The notes below the pieces were generated by a model. That model saw only the letters and a list, made by a program, of their open reading frames with translations. It had not been told where the DNA came from and did not search any database. The position numbers were made by a program, and so were the translations under genes. Below, piece after piece: positions 9,250 to 20,787 of a stretch of 64,000 nt of DNA (its first letter is position 1; each line of letters begins with the position of its first letter). The stretch comes from Gemmatimonas sp. (lineage in GTDB: Bacteria > Gemmatimonadota > Gemmatimonadetes > Longimicrobiales > Longimicrobiaceae), in assembly GCA_009380025.1 (NCBI GenBank), contig WHSP01000006.1, positions 1-64,000 of the forward strand. Direction: 5' to 3'.

Positions 9250-11950
9250 ACGGGTTGAGCCAATAGGTTGCCTTGATCATGAAAATGTTGTCGGGACGGA
9301 GGGAGAGGAGATCGCGCGCATCGCGACCAAAGTCGAAGCGGCCGATGTCGTCGGCACCGAGACCCGGGGAGAAGACGTCGAGCTCGTCGGAACGGCTCTG
9401 CTGCCAGACGAGGAAGAGGGTGCTGCCCGGGCGGTACTCCCAGCGGAGAACGGCGTTGCCGCGGAGGGAGCGGAGGTTGAAGTCGCGGTCGGGGAGATCG
9501 AACGCCGGAGCGGGTCCGGCGCCGTCGGGGTCGATGGAGTAGCGGCCATCCACGAGGGCGAAGGAGCCGAGGTCGTGGCCGAACTCGAGGAAATCGAAGG
9601 TGCGGGGGGCGCGGAGTTGTTTCGGCGTAGCGTACTCGCCGCTGGCGAGGAGGGGTTGGGCGTAGAGCTCGAGAGTGAGACCGGGGGTGAAGGTGACGTC
9701 GACGCGGGTGGAGAGCGCGATCTCGGTCTGCTCCAGCGCAGCGAAGAAGTAACGGCGGCCGAACGTTTCCTCGGCGAAGGGGTCGTCGAAGGACGCGACG
9801 TACTGGGCCTCGCTGCGGCCGAAGGAGACTTCGGGCTGCACTTCGATATTGAGGTTCTCGAGCGGTCGCCACTCGACCTCGGTCTCGAAGGAGGTAGACC
9901 AACCGGCCGCGGGGCTCCAGTCGACGTCGATCTCGGGGGAGAGTGAGTAGCTGCGCCGGGGGTCCGTCTCGACTCCGAAGCCGAACGAGTAGCCGACGGG
10001 CTCCCGGGAGAGCGGGCCGCCACGGGTGAGGCGGTCGTTCAGGGTACCGCCGAAGCGGGAGAAGCGAAGCTCGGCCTCCCAGAAGTTGACGAACTCTCCG
10101 CGTGCGAAGATACCGATGTCGGCCTCGATCAGGTCACCGCCGAAGTTGAAGGTGAGATCCGGTCCACTGTTGATCTCCCAACTCTGGAAGACGGAGCCGG
10201 GCACGGTCTGCTCGTAGCCAAGGTCGGTGGAGAGCGAGATGCGGTCGGCGTCGGTCTGGAATCCGAGGTCGTTGATCTCGTAACCGGCGCTCACGGCGTC
10301 GAAGCCGATGCCTCCCGTGACCGCGCCGGCGCGCTTGTCGAGGGAGAGGGAGGCCGTGTACCCGGAGAGGGAGGTCGCGTCGGGATCGAGCTCGAGGTAG
10401 TCCGCGTCGGGCCGGTGGTAGTAGCGGGCGCTGGAGCGTTGGGCGGCGGTGATGACCTCCGGACCGCCCTGGATATGGCTGGCGGTGAAGCCGCCGTCGA
10501 TCGACCAGGTGCGGTCGGCCCAGTCGTGGGCGAAGTCGACCCCTCCGGTGTAGGCCGCGCCCCGGTAGCGTTCGCGAAGCCGGGTGCTGCCGAGGCTGCG
10601 GTTCACCGCCGTCGCGATCGCGCCGAAGTGGCTCGCTCCCTGGCGAAGGTCCCGGCGAACGCGCGCCGCCATGTAGTTCGCCAGCGGCTCGACCACCGCG
10701 TCGCCGGTAGCCTCGTCGGCCATCACGAAGTCGGCGTGCTCCCGGGCCGTCACCGCCTCCATCACGCCGATCGACCAGCCGCTCGAGGTCCGGCCGGTGA
10801 CCTTGCCAGCACCGACGATGGTCGTCTGGTCCGGCACATCGGCATAGACGGCGTTATCGGGCGCATCGAGGCCGGGCGCGTCGCCAATCCGCCGTGAGTA
10901 CAGGAGGTCCCCGCCTGGGCCACCGAAGCGGAGGATCTCGGCGCCCTCGACGAAGAACGGCCGCCGCTCGTCGAAGCGAGTCTCGAAGGCGGAGAGGTTG
11001 ACGACGGCGGGGTCGACCTCGACTTGGCCGAAGTCGGGGTTGAGCGTCGCGTCGACGGTGAAGTTGGAGGTCACCCGGTACTTGATGTCGGCGCCGAGGC
11101 CGGGAGTGAAGTCGGACCCGGACCGGTAGGGGTTCGTGAAGTCGACATCGGGGTCGCGGGGGACGAAGCGATAGTCGGCGCGCAGGGAGGCATAGGGAAG
11201 GATCTCGAGCGGATCGCGCTCCCCGATCTGTTGGAGGCCGTCGAGATGGCCGAAGCGGTGGACGCCCCCGCGCTCGAGGAGCGGCGTGAACGCGAACTGT
11301 GCCTCCTCCTGGGTGCGGGCAATCACCCGCTCGAGCTGGATTCCCCACGTCTGCACCTCGGCCGATCCAAAGCGCAGCTGGCTGAACGGGATCCGCATCT
11401 CGGCGACCCAGCCGTCCTCGTCGACCGTGGTCTCGACAGTCCACACGGGGTCCCAGCTCTCGTCCTGGTCATCGCCGAAGCCGCCGCCTCCGCCCGACAG
11501 TACGCGATCTCCGCGTACGCCCGAGGGGTTCACGCTGAAACCAAACCCGGTCCGGTGGTCGTGGTAGCTGTCCAGCTCCACGACGAAGAGGTCGGAGTCG
11601 TCGAAGTCGGCGTCCCGGCGACCCAGCCGAGTTGAGGGCAGCGCGCTGTCCCGCAACAACGCGCCGATGTAGAGCGCCTCCTCGTCGTACAAAATCCGCA
11701 CTTCGGTGGGCTCGCTCACCGGTGCACCCTCAACCGGCTCCCGCTGGGTGAACCCAGTCGCCGGTACGGCCTCCGCCCAGACGTCCTCGCCCAGCTCGCC
11801 GTCCACCTCGATCGGCGTGGTGATCGGGTGCGCGCGGATCAACGGCGCTTCCGCAGCGTGCACGTACGTGGATCCGCCTCCCTCCTGTTGTCCCGCCACC
11901 TCGGTGACGGCCAGAAGAAGGAGGACCACGGCAAAGGAGAGAATGGCCAT
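9248..11950 (-). CDS. DUF5916-type outer-membrane protein with N-terminal carbohydrate-binding-9-like domain
   Basis: Signal peptide MAILSFAVVLLLLAVTEVAGQ; IEVDGELGEDVWAEA; DLFVVELDSYHDHRTGFGFSVNPSGVRGD; FDERRPFFVEGAEILRFGGPGGDLLYSRRIG. Confidence 0.85.
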   Translation of the reverse strand: MAILSFAVVLLLLAVTEVAGQQEGGGSTYVHAAEAPLIRAHPITTPIEVDGELGEDVWAEAVPATGFTQREPVEGAPVSEPTEVRILYDEEALYIGALLRDSALPSTRLGRRDADFDDSDLFVVELDSYHDHRTGFGFSVNPSGVRGDRVLSGGGGGFGDDQDESWDPVWTVETTVDEDGWVAEMRIPFSQLRFGSAEVQTWGIQLERVIARTQEEAQFAFTPLLERGGVHRFGHLDGLQQIGERDPLEILPYASLRADYRFVPRDPDVDFTNPYRSGSDFTPGLGADIKYRVTSNFTVDATLNPDFGQVEVDPAVVNLSAFETRFDERRPFFVEGAEILRFGGPGGDLLYSRRIGDAPGLDAPDNAVYADVPDQTTIVGAGKVTGRTSSGWSIGVMEAVTAREHADFVMADEATGDAVVEPLANYMAARVRRDLRQGASHFGAIATAVNRSLGSTRLRERYRGAAYTGGVDFAHDWADRTWSIDGGFTASHIQGGPEVITAAQRSSARYYHRPDADYLELDPDATSLSGYTASLSLDKRAGAVTGGIGFDAVSAGYEINDLGFQTDADRISLSTDLGYEQTVPGSVFQSWEINSGPDLTFNFGGDLIEADIGIFARGEFVNFWEAELRFSRFGGTLNDRLTRGGPLSREPVGYSFGFGVETDPRRSYSLSPEIDVDWSPAAGWSTSFETEVEWRPLENLNIEVQPEVSFGRSEAQYVASFDDPFAEETFGRRYFFAALEQTEIALSTRVDVTFTPGLTLELYAQPLLASGEYATPKQLRAPRTFDFLEFGHDLGSFALVDGRYSIDPDGAGPAPAFDLPDRDFNLRSLRGNAVLRWEYRPGSTLFLVWQQSRSDELDVFSPGLGADDIGRFDFGRDARDLLSLRPDNIFMIKATYWLNP

Positions 11951-12296
11951 GCGTGGGATTGAGATTGTGGAGCCCTGAGGGCATCGATCGGCGAGACGCC
12001 GGAGGGCGAGCACTATAAGTAGTTACCGGAATAGGGGTTGCCGCGTTGGTCGTCAAACTTCGCCGACTCCCAGCGTCGGATGTCCCGTTGATGCTAAATG
12101 TCTAGCATGCGGCACGCCCGTCGTCAAGGCACTACGTATAGGATGACGGAACTAAGGCGACGGATTCGAATCGAAACGCTGCGGAAGGGGTCACGAGGGC
12201 GGGTGGGCTGGCGGTGGGGAAAGAGGCCATGCGACGGAGGAGCGATCCGGATACCGCATAGCGACGAGGAGCCGCTCGCGGCCATTCATCCCTCGA

Positions 12297-13136
12297 TCAG
12301 GTCTCCCTCCCCACCCGCCTCGCCTGCCGCTCTTCGTTCAACATCTGCACGAAGGCCTCGGCCGCGTGCCGGAAGGCGCCCCGGTCGCGCAGCTCGGAGG
12401 GGCTGGCGGCGAGGAACTTCTGGGTGATCCGGCGCAAGCCGCTATCAGAGGAGTAGCCGCAGGTGTGGGCGACGCTGAGGACGGTGCGGCCGGGGTCGTC
12501 GAGGAGCTCACAGGCGAGGAGGACCCGCATCCAGGCGAGGAGGCGACGCGGTGCGGGCAGGCCGGCACGTTGGCACCAGCGGAGGAGCGTACGGCGCGAG
12601 AGGTTGAGGGAGCTCGCCAGGTCACGCCCGTGCTCGCCGACCGTGACGACGTCCGTCGCGGCTTCGACGATCGCCCGTGCCCGCCCGCTCGTCTCCGGCG
12701 GAAGCACCTCCTCGAGCAGTGCGCGTAGCGGACGACCCCGGGCTCCGCGCAGCCGCTGCGCGATCGAATGCGGCGTGTCATCGTGGTCGATCGAGATGAC
12801 CTGCACGACGCCCCAGCGTCCCAGGGTCCGCAGATCGTCGTAGCGCTCCGGGCGGACCTCGAGAGCCGCCAGCACCGCGAGCGACGGGTACTCCGACAGT
12901 AGCGTCCGCAGCGACGGCGACAGCGCCCCGCGGCCGTTCCGCCGCGCCCACGCTTCCGGCTCGTACGGATCCACCACCGCCAACGCCGCCGGCGGTGACT
13001 CACGCACCGCCTCGTACAGCCCATCCCAGTCGGGGATCACCTGGAAGTGGTAGTCGTTGCCGCACGCTTTGCGCACCCGGTCCCGGAACGCCCGGTCCGG
13101 ATGCATGACCAGGAGTGGCCGGTAGACTCTTTTCAT
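12297..13136 (-). CDS. AraC-type helix-turn-helix transcriptional regulator
   Basis: C-terminal SLNLSRRTLLRWCQRAGLPAPRRLLAWMRVLLACELL..VAHTCGYSSDSGLRRITQKFLAASPSELR. Confidence 0.7.
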   Translation of the reverse strand: MKRVYRPLLVMHPDRAFRDRVRKACGNDYHFQVIPDWDGLYEAVRESPPAALAVVDPYEPEAWARRNGRGALSPSLRTLLSEYPSLAVLAALEVRPERYDDLRTLGRWGVVQVISIDHDDTPHSIAQRLRGARGRPLRALLEEVLPPETSGRARAIVEAATDVVTVGEHGRDLASSLNLSRRTLLRWCQRAGLPAPRRLLAWMRVLLACELLDDPGRTVLSVAHTCGYSSDSGLRRITQKFLAASPSELRDRGAFRHAAEAFVQMLNEERQARRVGRET

Positions 13137-13359
13137 GAGATGCCGCTCGTCGATTCAGGCCGCTCGCCGGTTACCAGTTGGCAGGTACCCAGTTGCTGGT
13201 AGCCGGTCGTCGGCCCGTGCCGGTCGCCTGACATGCGATCGTGTACACTTCGGTGGCGGTCAGGCTCCCGCGGCGCGTCGCTTGCCTGCCCTCACCACCG
13301 ATGTACCTTCTGGAGGTACTCCGCTCGACCGACCGTCAATCGACCGCTTGGAAACTGGC

Positions 13360-14151
13360 GTGAGACAAGTCCTGAAGCACCTGGGCGTGTTCCTTTTGTG
13401 GAACCTGGTGGCCGGGAGCTTTCTGCTCTTCGCTCCCCCCGAGATCGGGCTGCCGATCGCGCTGACGCTTTCGGCTGGGCTCCTCTGGGGGTATCTGCTG
13501 CGCCCCGCCCCCGGCTCGTCGCCGCGCCGGCGCTGGGCGACGCTGCGCCTCCGGCCGCTCCGGGGGCCGGCGCTCGGCTGGTCGCTCTTCGCCGTCCCCG
13601 TCGTCCTCCTTCTCTCGTGGGCACTGGGGGACGTCTATAGCCGGTTCGTGGCGGTGCCGCCGGAGAGCCTCAACCCGTTCGAGCCGATCATGCGGACGCC
13701 GATGGGGCGGCTGTCGATTTGCGTGTTCGCGATCGCCGTCGCGCCGATTGTCGAGGAATTCTTCTTTCGTGGCCTGATCCAGCGACAGATGGAGCGCCGC
13801 AGGGGGGTCGCCGCCGGCATCCTGATCGCGGCTGCAATCTTCGCCGCCGTCCACCTGCTGCCGTGGGTCTTTCCCCTGCACTTCTTCCTCGGCGTCGCCT
13901 TCGGCTTCGCGGTCTACGCCACCCGGAGCATCTGGACGGGGGTGATCCTGCACGCCGCGAACAACTCGGCGGCGATGCTGGGGGTCGTGTTCGGAGCGGA
14001 AGAGATGGCGGTGAACACCGTCTGGGAGATGGGATTCACGCCTGACCTGTGGGTGAGCGTCGTGTTGCTGGCCAGCACGATCGTGCTGGGGGCATGGACG
14101 GCGCGGAAGCTGCTCGAGAGCAGCCACCCCGTCGGCTTGCCAACCGGTTGA
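13360..14151 (+). CDS. CPBP-family intramembrane metalloprotease
   Basis: EEFFFRGLIQ, HLLPWVFPLHFFLGVAFGF, GVILHAANNSAA; hydrophobic; GTG start proposed. Confidence 0.8.
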   Translation: MRQVLKHLGVFLLWNLVAGSFLLFAPPEIGLPIALTLSAGLLWGYLLRPAPGSSPRRRWATLRLRPLRGPALGWSLFAVPVVLLLSWALGDVYSRFVAVPPESLNPFEPIMRTPMGRLSICVFAIAVAPIVEEFFFRGLIQRQMERRRGVAAGILIAAAIFAAVHLLPWVFPLHFFLGVAFGFAVYATRSIWTGVILHAANNSAAMLGVVFGAEEMAVNTVWEMGFTPDLWVSVVLLASTIVLGAWTARKLLESSHPVGLPTG

Positions 14152-14172
14152 AGCGGCGCCTACCTTGCAACC

Positions 14173-14448
14173 ATGCGCATCCTCTTGCTCTGCCTCGCCC
14201 TGGCGGTTTTCCTCGGCGCGTGTCTCGATGCGATCGGGCCGGGGGGAGATTGCTCGCTGCGGATGCGGCAGGTGCGCCTCACCGAGGGACCGCCGATCTC
14301 GAGGCAGCCGCAGCAGGATGGCGCCGATAACTCGGAGCGCTGGCACTACGATGAGGTCGTCTACTTCTTCCGCTGGGGCGCTTCGTACGACGGCTGCCAG
14401 GTCACCACCGCCGGCCTGAACCTGATGCCACTACTCCTGTTCCCCTGA
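14173..14448 (+). CDS. Small putative lipoprotein
   Basis: [17 protein letters not shown] lipobox-like start. Confidence 0.5.
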   Translation: MRILLLCLALAVFLGACLDAIGPGGDCSLRMRQVRLTEGPPISRQPQQDGADNSERWHYDEVVYFFRWGASYDGCQVTTAGLNLMPLLLFP

Positions 14449-14515
14449 CGCGTCCTCTCGCCCGCGCCGTCCACCGAAAGTGAACCGCCCTGACCGGCAC
14501 CACCGGAGGCTCTCG

Positions 14516-16531
<2,016 letters not shown>

Positions 16532-16619
16532 GACGTTATTGATGGCTACCTGCCCGCGCGTCTCGATCCGACGATGGGGACGTCCATGAGTATGCCAGGA
16601 GATCTGCTACACGTCGATT

Positions 16620-17789
16620 CTACCTTGATCTCCCGCCGGCGATCTGAGCGATAGGAGCCGGCACATCGGCCGCTCCAAGCGCCTCGGTGAGTATCGGACC
16701 CACCTGATCGGGCTCGAGCAGAAAGCCATCGTGGCCGCGTTTCGAATGGACCTGTCGGTAGGTCGCGCCTGCGAGCCGCACCCATTCCAGCACGTCTTCT
16801 TCGCGGTAGAGGAGGTCGCCCGGGATCCCGACGCCGATCAACCGGTCGCCGACGGGGCGAAGGACGGCTTCGGCGCCGCCGCGCCCTTTCCCGACGTCGT
16901 GGGCATCCATCGTCTCGAGGAGGGTGAGGTAGCTGTCCGCGTCGAACCGGGCCAGGAGTTTCTCGCCATGGCGTGAGAGGTAGGATTCCACGGAGAAGGA
17001 GCCATTGCCGTTGCGGTCCCGGCCGAATCGATCCTGGAACTCGCCGGCGGTTCGATACGTCATCATCGCAACCATGCGGGCGATCTCGAGACCCGTGTCG
17101 CCCGCCGCCTCGATCATCCGGCGCTGGATGTGGCTCCACCCGATCGCTGCCGCGGTGTGCGACGCAGGCGCCGCGAACACGACGGTGCGATCGGTCAGCT
17201 CGGGATAGGAGGCAGCCCACTCGAGGGCGACCATTCCGCCGAGGGAGCCACCCGTGGCGAGCCGCACCCGGCGGATCCCGAGGTGATCGATGAGTTCGCG
17301 CACGAGCCTGGCCAGGTCGCGAGTGGTCACGCGGGGAAACGGCCGTCGCGCTGGATCGGACGGTCCGGTGCTCCCGTAGCAGGAACCGACGAAGTTGGCG
17401 CAGACGATCGCATAACGTTCCGTGTCGACGGCTCGACCCGGCCCCAACACGTCGCTCCACCAGTCTCCGACGGCATCGGCCGAGCCGGTCAGCGCATGAA
17501 AGATCACGACGGCGTTGTCCCGATCCTCGTTCAGTTTCCCGTCCAGATGGTACGCCTGCTCGACGTCGCGCAGCACCTCGCCCGACTCCAACTCGAAGCT
17601 CTCGATCCTGTGGATCCGGCGCACCCGCTTTCTCAGCACGTGACCTTCCCGCGCTCCGCAGCCAATCGCGTTGCTGTCCAGAGCCGTCGATCCGGCAGGG
17701 ACATGGGGTGAGCGCTCGATCCCGCTCTTCTTTCGCAGCGCTCGGTACGCGCGCACGCCTGCTGGCCGACGGGTACTGCTCGTGTCCAT
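16620..17789 (-). CDS. metX: Homoserine O-acetyltransferase-like alpha/beta hydrolase
   Basis: HALTGSADAVGDWW, CANFVGSCYGSTGP, TGGSLGGMVALEWAASYP, C-term SKRGHDGFLLEPDQVGPIL. Confidence 0.85.
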   Translation of the reverse strand: MDTSSTRRPAGVRAYRALRKKSGIERSPHVPAGSTALDSNAIGCGAREGHVLRKRVRRIHRIESFELESGEVLRDVEQAYHLDGKLNEDRDNAVVIFHALTGSADAVGDWWSDVLGPGRAVDTERYAIVCANFVGSCYGSTGPSDPARRPFPRVTTRDLARLVRELIDHLGIRRVRLATGGSLGGMVALEWAASYPELTDRTVVFAAPASHTAAAIGWSHIQRRMIEAAGDTGLEIARMVAMMTYRTAGEFQDRFGRDRNGNGSFSVESYLSRHGEKLLARFDADSYLTLLETMDAHDVGKGRGGAEAVLRPVGDRLIGVGIPGDLLYREEDVLEWVRLAGATYRQVHSKRGHDGFLLEPDQVGPILTEALGAADVPAPIAQIAGGRSR

Positions 17790-17852
17790 GATTTCGGCTC
17801 CCGCTCCAGATCGCCCATCTCGCTCATCGCTCCGACCATCGAGGTATAACAA

Positions 17853-17885
17853 GAAACCCGGCCGCTACTTGGCGGCCGGGTAGGC
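17853..17885 (-). terminator. Rho-independent terminator/attenuator in the metX leader
   Basis: Minus strand cccggccgc-caagta-gcggccggg-tttcttgtt. Confidence 0.75.
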
Positions 17886-18012
17886 GACGGCGGAGTCGAT
17901 CGGATCACACCCGATCTCGGCGCCGAATGCAGGGCCCGGCCACCCCCTCCAGCGGAGCTCGGCAGCAGCCGGCGAGCGAATCCAGTCATCGAGCCAAACC
18001 ATGCTTCAACCA

Positions 18013-18058
18013 CACAACGAAAGGGTCCCAGGCGTCAGTGGCGACGCCCGGGACCCCC
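18013..18058 (-). terminator. Rho-independent terminator/attenuator directly after putative leader peptide
   Basis: Minus strand gggtcccgggcgtc-gccac-tgacgcctgggaccc-tttcgttgtg. Confidence 0.7.
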
Positions 18059-18067
18059 CGAAGCGGT

Positions 18068-18100
18068 TTAGCAGTTGATGACGCGGATGCAATCGCCCAC
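18068..18100 (-). promoter_or_regulatory. Putative leader peptide ORF MGDCIRVINC* upstream of metX
   Basis: Minus strand gtg ggc gat tgc atc cgc gtc atc aac tgc taa, stop about 10 nt before a strong terminator stem. Confidence 0.4.
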
Positions 18101-18200
18101 AAATCGCCGCGGTGCCGAAACACGAAATGGATCCTAACGAACGTCCCGCCGCCTTGTCAAGCTCGATAGCGGAGCAGCGGTCCTGCACGATCGAACCGTC

Positions 18201-19049
18201 TCAGAATCCCTCGCCGATCTCCGTGCTAAGGACGCCGACGCCGTCGATCTCCACCTCGTACACGTCGCCCGGCTCCATCGCCTCGGTCGAGCCCATCGTA
18301 CCCGACCAGATCAGGTCACCCGGTCGCAGCTCGAAGTACTTCGAGATGTAGCTGACCATGTAGTCGAAGTTGAAGAGCATATCGGACGTGTTCTCGCCCT
18401 GTTTCACTTCGCCGTTCAGGCGCCCCTCGACCTGCACGTTGTTCGGGTCGAGCCCGGCCACGAGCACCGGCCCGACAGCGTTGAACGTGCGGCTCCCCTT
18501 CGCACGGGTCCACTGCGTGTCCGCGCCCTGCCAGTCGCGCGCGCTGCCGTCGTTGCCCGCCGTGACACCGAAGATGCAATCCGGCGCGTCTTCCACCGAC
18601 ACGTTCACACACTCGCGCCCGACCACGACGACCGCTTCGGCTTCGTAGTGGAACGCGTCCGTGTCCGTCGGCTTCAGCATCTGCTCCTCGGGCCCGATGA
18701 CCGACGTCGCGGGCACCTGGAAGATACCGGGATACTCAGCCGGCTCGCCGTTGATGTGACTGCGGAAGTTCAGCGCAGTCATGTAGATGTTGACCGGCTC
18801 CACCGGCGCCTTGAGCATCACTTCCGAGCGCTCGACGGACTCGCCCGTCTGCGTCCCACCCAGGTACGGTGCGTCCGAGAGCTGATGGATCGTCTCACCC
18901 TCGAGGACACCCCAGGAGACCGTGCCGCCCTGGTCGTACCGGACGTACTGCGTCGTCGCCTGCGCCGCCGCGGCTTCCACCGCCGGCGGCGAATACCCGA
19001 TCACAGTCACCATCAAACCCGTTGCGATCGCGACAAACCGTTGCTTCAA
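18201..19049 (-). CDS. Fumarylacetoacetate hydrolase-family protein with apparent signal peptide
   Basis: FAH core (MTALNFRSHINGEP, FHYEAEAVVVVGRECVNV, GVTAGNDGSARDWQ, YISKYFELRPGDLIWSGTMGS, GDVYEVEIDGVGVLSTEI); N-term MKQRFVAIATGLMVTVIGYSPPAVEAAAAQ; TTG start after ggaggtgtc. Confidence 0.82.
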   Translation of the reverse strand: MKQRFVAIATGLMVTVIGYSPPAVEAAAAQATTQYVRYDQGGTVSWGVLEGETIHQLSDAPYLGGTQTGESVERSEVMLKAPVEPVNIYMTALNFRSHINGEPAEYPGIFQVPATSVIGPEEQMLKPTDTDAFHYEAEAVVVVGRECVNVSVEDAPDCIFGVTAGNDGSARDWQGADTQWTRAKGSRTFNAVGPVLVAGLDPNNVQVEGRLNGEVKQGENTSDMLFNFDYMVSYISKYFELRPGDLIWSGTMGSTEAMEPGDVYEVEIDGVGVLSTEIGEGF

Positions 19050-19356
19050 GAGACACCTCCAGTTTGAGGGATGTTGCTCCGGCCGCCTCAAGAGGCTCGT
19101 TCCCGAGCGGCAAGGAAGACGTCCGGTTACCGGTCCGGACGAGCTGCGGAGTTGCAAGGACGCCGACCCGCGCCCCGGCTGCGCGGAGATGCGCTCGATC
19201 GGGTAAGATGTCGCGCGTCAGCCCCGAAGAATTCGACGGAGAAAGTAGGCAGAGACGGACCGGAACCACTGAAGCTAGAAGGAAGCCACCCTCCGCGCCA
19301 GCGGGAGATAACGTTCCTTGAAAGCTACACTTGGGATCTGAATCGCGTTGGGAGGC

Positions 19357-19545
19357 TCAGGGAAGCGTCGTGCGGGTGTTGTCGATATCGACGACGGTCG
19401 TGTCACCCGCCGGATCGGTCGCCATGGGCTCGGTTTCCCCTCCGAACATCTCGACGACGACCCAGATCAGCAACGCGAGAACGAGTAGCCCGATGACCCA
19501 CGGCCAGACGCCTGGCCGAACCCGTTCGACATCGATTTCCGCCAT
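19357..19545 (-). CDS. Small single-TM protein
   Basis: MAEIDVERVRPGVWPWVIGLLVLALLIWVVVEMFGG. Confidence 0.5.
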   Translation of the reverse strand: MAEIDVERVRPGVWPWVIGLLVLALLIWVVVEMFGGETEPMATDPAGDTTVVDIDNTRTTLP

Positions 19546-19715
19546 CCGACACCTCTAGAAGTCGACTGTCCCGGCCCGCGTTGGTGGCCGAATTGCGTTG
19601 CAAAGTCGAGACCTACATCCAATCTTCCCATGCCTCGAGCGGCTACCCGGATGATAGGGATCGAGGGCAATCGAACATCCACGGGTGAGAAACACGACGG
19701 AGCGAGGGAACGGCC

Positions 19716-20579
19716 GTGAGCGAAGAGACCGAAAAGCTGCTGGATCTGCTCGACCTCGAGCCCCTCGAGGTCAACATCTACCGTGGCCGGAATCGGGACA
19801 TCGGCTCCGGCCGCGTCTTCGGGGGGCAGGTCCTGGCGCAGGCGCTGGTTGCGGCCCGCCGAACGGTCGATGAGCCGCGAGAGGCGCATTCAATCCACGG
19901 GTATTTCATCCTCCCGGGTGACGTCGCGGCACCGATCGTCTACTTCGTGGACCGCCTGCGCGACGGCAAGAGTTTCACGACCCGGCGCGTGACGGCGATA
20001 CAACACGGACGCGCCATCTTCGACATGGCGGCCTCTTTCCACGTGATGGAGGAAGGCGTTGCCCATCAGGCCGGGATGCCCGACGTCCCACCACCAGATT
20101 CCCTGGCGAGCGAGCTCGACCTCTTGAGGCAGATGGCCGACCGCATTCCTGAGAGGGTGAGGGAGTTCTACACCGCCGACCAACCGATCGACTTCCGGCC
20201 CGTCGAACCCGTTGACCCATTCAAACCCGAGCAGCGCCCCCCGCTCAAGTACACCTGGCTGCGGGTGCTCGGCGACGCCGGACCGGACGAAGTGACCCAG
20301 CAGGCCGTTCTGGCGTATGCCTCGGACTACGGGCTCCTGGGAAGCGCCCTCCTTCCGCACCGCCTCTCCCTCCAGATGCCGCAGCTCCAGGCCGCATCGC
20401 TCGACCATTCCCTCTGGTTCCATCGCCCTTTCCGCGCCGACGAGTGGCTGCTCTATGAGATGGAGAGCCCCACGGCGGGCGGCGCCCGCGGCTTCACCAG
20501 GGGCTCCATCTTCACCCGTTCCGGAGAGCTCGTAGCCTCCGTCGCGCAGGAAGGATTGCTTCGGCTCCGCACCCCGTAG
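19716..20579 (+). CDS. tesB: Acyl-CoA thioesterase II
   Basis: DLEPLEVNIYRGRNRDIGSGRVFGGQVLAQAL, HSIHGYFILPGD, DHSLWFHRPFRADEWLLYEMESP, FTRGSIFTRSGELVASVAQEGLLR. Confidence 0.92.
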   Translation: MSEETEKLLDLLDLEPLEVNIYRGRNRDIGSGRVFGGQVLAQALVAARRTVDEPREAHSIHGYFILPGDVAAPIVYFVDRLRDGKSFTTRRVTAIQHGRAIFDMAASFHVMEEGVAHQAGMPDVPPPDSLASELDLLRQMADRIPERVREFYTADQPIDFRPVEPVDPFKPEQRPPLKYTWLRVLGDAGPDEVTQQAVLAYASDYGLLGSALLPHRLSLQMPQLQAASLDHSLWFHRPFRADEWLLYEMESPTAGGARGFTRGSIFTRSGELVASVAQEGLLRLRTP

Positions 20580-20712
20580 CCCGAATCCCTCTCTTGTGAC
20601 GTAGTCGCCATTTCTGCGTCTGGCCCCAATTGCCGTCACCCCCAGGTTTCCTGAAGGGACGGTCGACCCGCGTCCGACCACTCATCATTTCCGACCACCC
20701 GTCATTCGCGCC

Positions 20713-20787
20713 CCCATCTCGTCATAATTCCCGCGAAGGCGGGAATCCGGCGGCTGGATCCCCGCGTCGCGGGAATGGCAAAGCAAT
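20713..20787. repeat. REP-like inverted repeat of the widespread ATTCCCGCGAAGGCGGGAAT..CTGGATCCCCGC..GGGAATG type
   Basis: cgtcataattcccgcgaaggcgggaatccggcggctggatccccgcgtcgcgggaatgg. Confidence 0.7.

Noticed and set aside
17853-18130. SAM riboswitch upstream of metX
   Set aside because: No SAM-I, II or IV core consensus recognised; reported instead as leader peptide/terminators and an unexplained leader.
20713-20787. Possible CRISPR repeat
   Set aside because: Only one inverted-repeat unit with no spacers or regular array; fits a REP-type repeat.
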